From assembly GCA_951802425.1 (NCBI GenBank), contig OX637796.1, positions 4,648,162 to 4,658,161 on the forward strand: a stretch of DNA of 10,000 bases, read 5' to 3'. The position numbers and the translations under genes were made by a program. The notes below the pieces were generated by a model. It made no database searches. It was given only the letters and a program-made list of their open reading frames with translations, and had not been told where the DNA came from. This stretch comes from Clavaria fumosa. Lineage: Eukaryota; Basidiomycota; Agaricomycetes; Agaricales; Clavariaceae. Of the stretch, positions 7,151 through 10,000 are shown piece by piece; the stretch's first letter is position 1, and each line of letters opens with the position of its first letter.

Positions 7151-9354
7151 AGGAAAGGGAGAACTACTGTCAAGTGTTAACAGTTAGTAAGTTATTAAGT
7201 TTGGTTAGTCAGTTTGGTTAGTTAGTTAGGTTAGTTAGGTTAGTAAGTGAAGTTTATTAAGTTAGGTTAGTTAGGTTAGTTAGTAAGTGTTAATAGGGTA
7301 GGTTAGGTTAGTAAGTGTTAGTGTTAGGTTAGTTAGGTTGGGAAGTATTAGTAAGGGTTAATAAGAAGGTTAGGTTAGTTTGGTTAGTTAGGTTAGGTTA
7401 GGTTAGTTAGGTTAGTAAGTAAGTGTTAGTGGTTAGGAAGTATTAGTAAGTTAGGTTAGTTAGGTTAGTTAGTAGATTAGGTTAGGTTAGGTTTAGGTTA
7501 ATAAGAAGGTTAGGTTAGGTTAGTTAGTTAGGTTAGTTGGGTTAGTTAGGTTAGTAAGTTAGGTTAGGAAGTATTAGTTAGGTTAGTTAGTTAGGTTAGT
7601 TAGTAAGTGTTAGTTGTTAGGAAGTATTAGTTAGATTAGGTTAGTAGGGTAGGTGAGGTTAGTAGGGTAGGTGAGGTTAGTAGGGGTTAGGTTAGGTTAG
7701 TAGGTTAGGTTAGGTTAGTAAGTTAGGTTAGTTAGGTTAGTTAGTAGATTAGGTTAGGTTAGGTTTAGGTTAATAAGAAGGTTAGGTTAGTTAATAAGAA
7801 GGTTAGGTTAGGTTAGTTAGTTAGGTTAGTTGGGTTAGTTAGGTTAGTAAGTTAGGTTAGGAAGTATTAGTTAGGTTAGTTAGTTAGGTTAGTTAGTAGG
7901 TGTTAGTTGTTAGGAAGTATTAGTTAGATTAGGTTAGTAGGTTAGGTGAGGTTAGTAGGGTAGGTGAGGTTAGTAGGGTAGGTGAGGTTAGTAAGTTAGG
8001 TTAGGAAGTATTAGTTAGGTTAGTTAGTTAGGTTAGTTAGTAAGTGTTAGTTGTTAGGAAGTATTAGTTAGATTAGGTTAGTAGGGTAGGTGAGGTTAGT
8101 AGGGTAGGTGAGGTTAGTAGGGGTTAGGTTAGGTTAGTAGGTTAGGTTAGGTTAGTAAGTTAGGTTAGTTAGGTTAGTTAGTAGATTAGGTTAGGTTAGG
8201 TTTAGGTTAATAAGAAGGTTAGGTTAGTTAATAAGAAGGTTAGGTTAGGTTAGTTAGTTAGGTTAGTTGGGTTAGTTAGGTTAGTAAGTTAGGTTAGGAA
8301 GTATTAGTTAGGTTAGTTAGTTAGGTTAGTTAGTAGGTGTTAGTTGTTAGGAAGTATTAGTTAGATTAGGTTAGTAGGTTAGGTGAGGTTAGTAGGGTAG
8401 GTGAGGTTAGTAGGGTAGGTGAGGTTAGTAGGGGTTAGGTTAGGTTAGTAGGTTAGGTTAGGTTAGTTAGGTTAGGTTAGTAGGGTAGGTGAGGTTAGTA
8501 AGTAAGTGTTAGTGGTTAGGTTAGTATAAGTTAGGTTAGTTAGGTTAGGTTAGGTTAGGGTTAGGTTAGGTTAGTTAGGTTAGTTAGGTTAGTTAGGTTA
8601 GGTTAGGTTAGGTTAGTTAGTGTTCAGGAAGTATTAGTAAGGTTAGTAGGGTAGGTGAGGAGTTAGGTTAGGTTAGTAGGGTAGGTTAGTAAGAATTAAG
8701 TTAGGTTGGTTGGTAAGTGTTAATGTTAGTAAGTAAATTGTTAGTGGTTGGTAAGTGTTAGTGGTTAGTAAGTAAGTGTTAGTGGTTAGGAAGTAAGTGT
8801 TAGGAAGTATTAGTAATGGTTAGGTTAGGTTAGTTGGTAAGTGTTAGTGGTTAGGTTAGTTAGGTTAGTGGTTAGGAAGTATTAGTAAGGGTTAGGTTAG
8901 GTTATTTGGTTAGTTAGGTTAGGTTAGGTTAGTTAGGTTAGGTTAGGTTAGTAAGTGTTAGGTGTTAGTTAGGTTAGGTTAGGTTAGTTAGGTTAGTTAG
9001 TAAGTGTTAGGTTAGTTAGGTTAGTTAGGTTAGGTTAGTTGGTAAGTGTTAGTGTTAATAAGTAAATTGTTAGTGGTTAGGGTTAGTGGTTAGGAAATAT
9101 TAGTAAGGGTTAGGTTCGGTTCGGTTAGGTTAGTTGGTAAGTGTTAGTGGTTAGTAATGTTAGTGGTTAGTAAGTAAGTGTTAGTGGTTAGGAAGTATTA
9201 GTAAGGGTTAAGTGTTAGTGGTTAGGAAGTAAGTGTTAGTAGTTAGGAAGTATTAGTATTTAGGAAGTATTAGTAAGGGTTAATTTAGGTTAGGTTAGGT
9301 TAGGTTAGTTTAGTTAGTAAATTGTTAGTGGTTAGGAAGTGTTAGTTAGGGTTA
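7150..9354 (+). repeat. Degenerate TTAGG/TTAG telomere-like array
   Basis: About 2.2 kb consist almost wholly of TTAGG and TTAG units on the plus strand, mixed with recurring variants such as GGTGAGG, GTAAGTGTTAGTGG and GGAAGTATTAG, plus a short GGTTCGG patch near 9115. The G-rich strand runs rightward. If this is telomere-derived, the original chromosome end lay to the right and the 18S gene is transcribed inward, away from it. TTAGG is the usual arthropod repeat, while most fungi carry TTAGGG, so the unit is unexpected beside a fungal-looking 18S. The array is too irregular for a freshly made telomere; it is an old interstitial or subtelomeric tract, or an IGS satellite of telomere-like sequence. 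Confidence 0.85.
7549..8430. repeat. 437-bp higher-order tandem duplication within the TTAGG-type array
   Basis: Irregular landmarks recur at a constant offset of 437 bp: TTAGTAGATT at 7741 and 8178, and GGAAGTATTAG at 7567 and 8004 and again at 7860 and 8297. The match holds from about 7549 to 8430, or roughly two copies, with very few differences by eye. A shorter related copy of the TTAGTAGATT-AATAAGAAGG part lies near 7469, offset by 272 bp, so at least one more rearrangement occurred. The high identity suggests recent unequal exchange. Confidence 0.85.
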
Positions 9355-9355
9355 C

Positions 9356-9419
9356 TAACCTCACCTCACCTCACCTAACCTCACATAACCTAACCTAACC
9401 TAAAATCACCTCACCTAAC
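9356..9419 (-). repeat. Inverted (CCTAA/CTCACC) telomere-like tract
   Basis: The strand of the repeat flips at 9355, within the palindrome GGTTA-C-TAACC (9350-9360). To the right are about 64 bp of CTAACC, CTCACC and CCTAA units, so the G-rich strand is now the minus strand. The variant TGAGG also occurs in the left-hand array, so both tracts use the same family of repeats. The tract ends against LINE sequence at about 9417. Confidence 0.85.
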
Positions 9420-9824
9420 TTTGCTGTTGATGCATTACAAAATTTGTCTATTGTTTGTTTTAAATCTTTTATTTTGTCTTTCTTATTCATGTATATCAAT
9501 GTATCATCTGCAAACAGTGACACAAGTAATTTTTTCACTATTCCTGGAATTTCTATTCCTTTCATCTTTGATTTCCTTATAGCATTAGCTAGGGGCTCTA
9601 TGGCAATGTTGTAGACAAGGCAAGACATTGGGTCTCCCTGTCTTACTCCTCTTCCTATTTTTATTGGTCTTCCTTCTACAATGTTTACATAGATGGAGGT
9701 TTCTGCCTCGCTGTATAGTGTTTGCACTATTCTTATTATTTTTTCAGGTATCTTATATTTCCTTAGTGTTCTCCATAGGTATTCATGGTCTATTTTGTCA
9801 TATGCTTTTTCTTGGTCTAATGAA
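9417..9824 (-). pseudogene. LINE reverse transcriptase fragment (ORF2 relic)
   Basis: This fragment corresponds to about residues 776-911 of the intact ORF2, from motif A (LDQEKAYD) through GVRQGDP to FADD. It keeps all three of these signatures and is open across its length, with scattered substitutions against the left copy, for example Gly for Arg before GVRQGDP. It has no endonuclease, no N-terminal fingers and no thumb, so it cannot be a working enzyme. An ATG upstream at 9859 makes an open frame of 154 codons. Its first dozen residues are a wrong-frame reading of the ORF1 fragment and its last few are read from telomere-like repeats. Confidence 0.9.
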
Positions 9825-9825
9825 T

Positions 9826-10000
9826 ACAATTGTATGGGCACTGATGCAGCCAAGGGCATTGACTTTAAGATGCTTTGCCCTCTCCTCCTCAGACCTCAAA
9901 TTAATGAGGACCCAAGGGTTTTCAAATCCTAGTGTAGTTAATGTACAGTAACATTGTCTCTTAATAATGCAGATTTGATAGCCTTTTGTATGTACGTCCA
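9826..10000 (-). pseudogene. LINE ORF1 fragment (relic)
   Basis: This matches about residues 180-238 of the intact ORF1 (4007-4186), including the block encoding NALGCINAHTIVF with one visible change. A 5-base insertion relative to the intact copy lies near 9940-9950 and breaks the frame. At the internal junction the ORF1 frame runs into the reverse transcriptase segment out of phase and meets TGA a few codons later. The copy is therefore inactive on three grounds: deletion, frameshift and loss of the knuckle. The rest of this ORF1 continues past the right edge. Confidence 0.88.

Larger units (their letters stand above)
9417..10000 (-). mobile_element. Second, rearranged copy of the same LINE family (relic)
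   Basis: Two separate pieces of the left-hand LINE are joined here in the same orientation. Positions 9417-9824 match 210-616 (reverse transcriptase), and 9826 onward matches 4007 onward (ORF1). About 3.4 kb between them is missing: the end of ORF1, the inter-ORF spacer, the endonuclease and the first part of the reverse transcriptase. The 3' portion of the element beyond 9417 is replaced by telomere-like repeats. The right edge of the window cuts the copy. Confidence 0.9.

Noticed and set aside
7150..9354. Active chromosome end
   Set aside because: The repeats are highly irregular, contain long-range duplications and are followed by 650 bp of other sequence including a LINE relic.
9395..9859. 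Functional reverse transcriptase gene of 154 codons
   Set aside because: It spans telomere-like repeats, a reverse transcriptase fragment and wrong-frame ORF1; it is a chimera of a deleted LINE.

Overview
This window is eukaryotic and repeat-rich. It looks like a fungal ribosomal-DNA locus next to telomere-like DNA, with a LINE (non-LTR retrotransposon) inserted into the 18S rRNA gene. The fungal reading rests on my memory of conserved and variable blocks of the 18S 5' half, for example the stretch before the break ending in ACGATCAGATAC and a V4 region that looks basidiomycete-like. Basidiomycota is a moderate-confidence guess; no database search was possible.

Layout, left to right. Everything transcribed reads on the minus strand. 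(1) 1-2941: an uninterrupted LINE ORF2 with an N-terminal endonuclease (EEP type) and a reverse transcriptase; it runs off the left edge, so its C-terminus and the element's 3' end are not visible. I translated it by hand: 980 codons with no stop. (2) 2932-3092: palindromic 28-bp tandem repeats just in front of ORF2, then an AT-rich inter-ORF spacer to 3555. (3) 3556-4719: ORF1, with a CCHC zinc knuckle but no in-frame ATG at its start. (4) 4720-5011: the element's 5' UTR, whose outer end can be drawn as an HDV-like self-cleaving ribozyme exactly at the junction with rDNA. (5) 5012-6020: the first 1009 nt of 18S rRNA. (6) 6021-6620: putative 5' ETS/IGS. (7) About 6620-7150: six 90-91 bp spacer subrepeats. 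(8) About 7150-9354: 2.2 kb of degenerate TTAGG/TTAG repeats, including a 437-bp higher-order unit. (9) 9355: the repeat flips strand to CCTAA/CTCACC type, resembling a head-to-head telomere fusion. (10) 9417-10000: a broken, internally deleted second copy of the same LINE family.

How the parts fit: the LINE would be co-transcribed with pre-rRNA and could free its own 5' end with the ribozyme, as described for R2 and other rDNA-inserting elements. ORF1 would bind RNA; ORF2 would nick target DNA and reverse-transcribe. The right part reads as an rDNA-bearing chromosome end joined to another end that had broken inside a LINE copy and gained telomere-like repeats. An assembly artefact in repetitive DNA is the main alternative. 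No host protein-coding gene, tRNA gene, 5S gene or CRISPR array was found.
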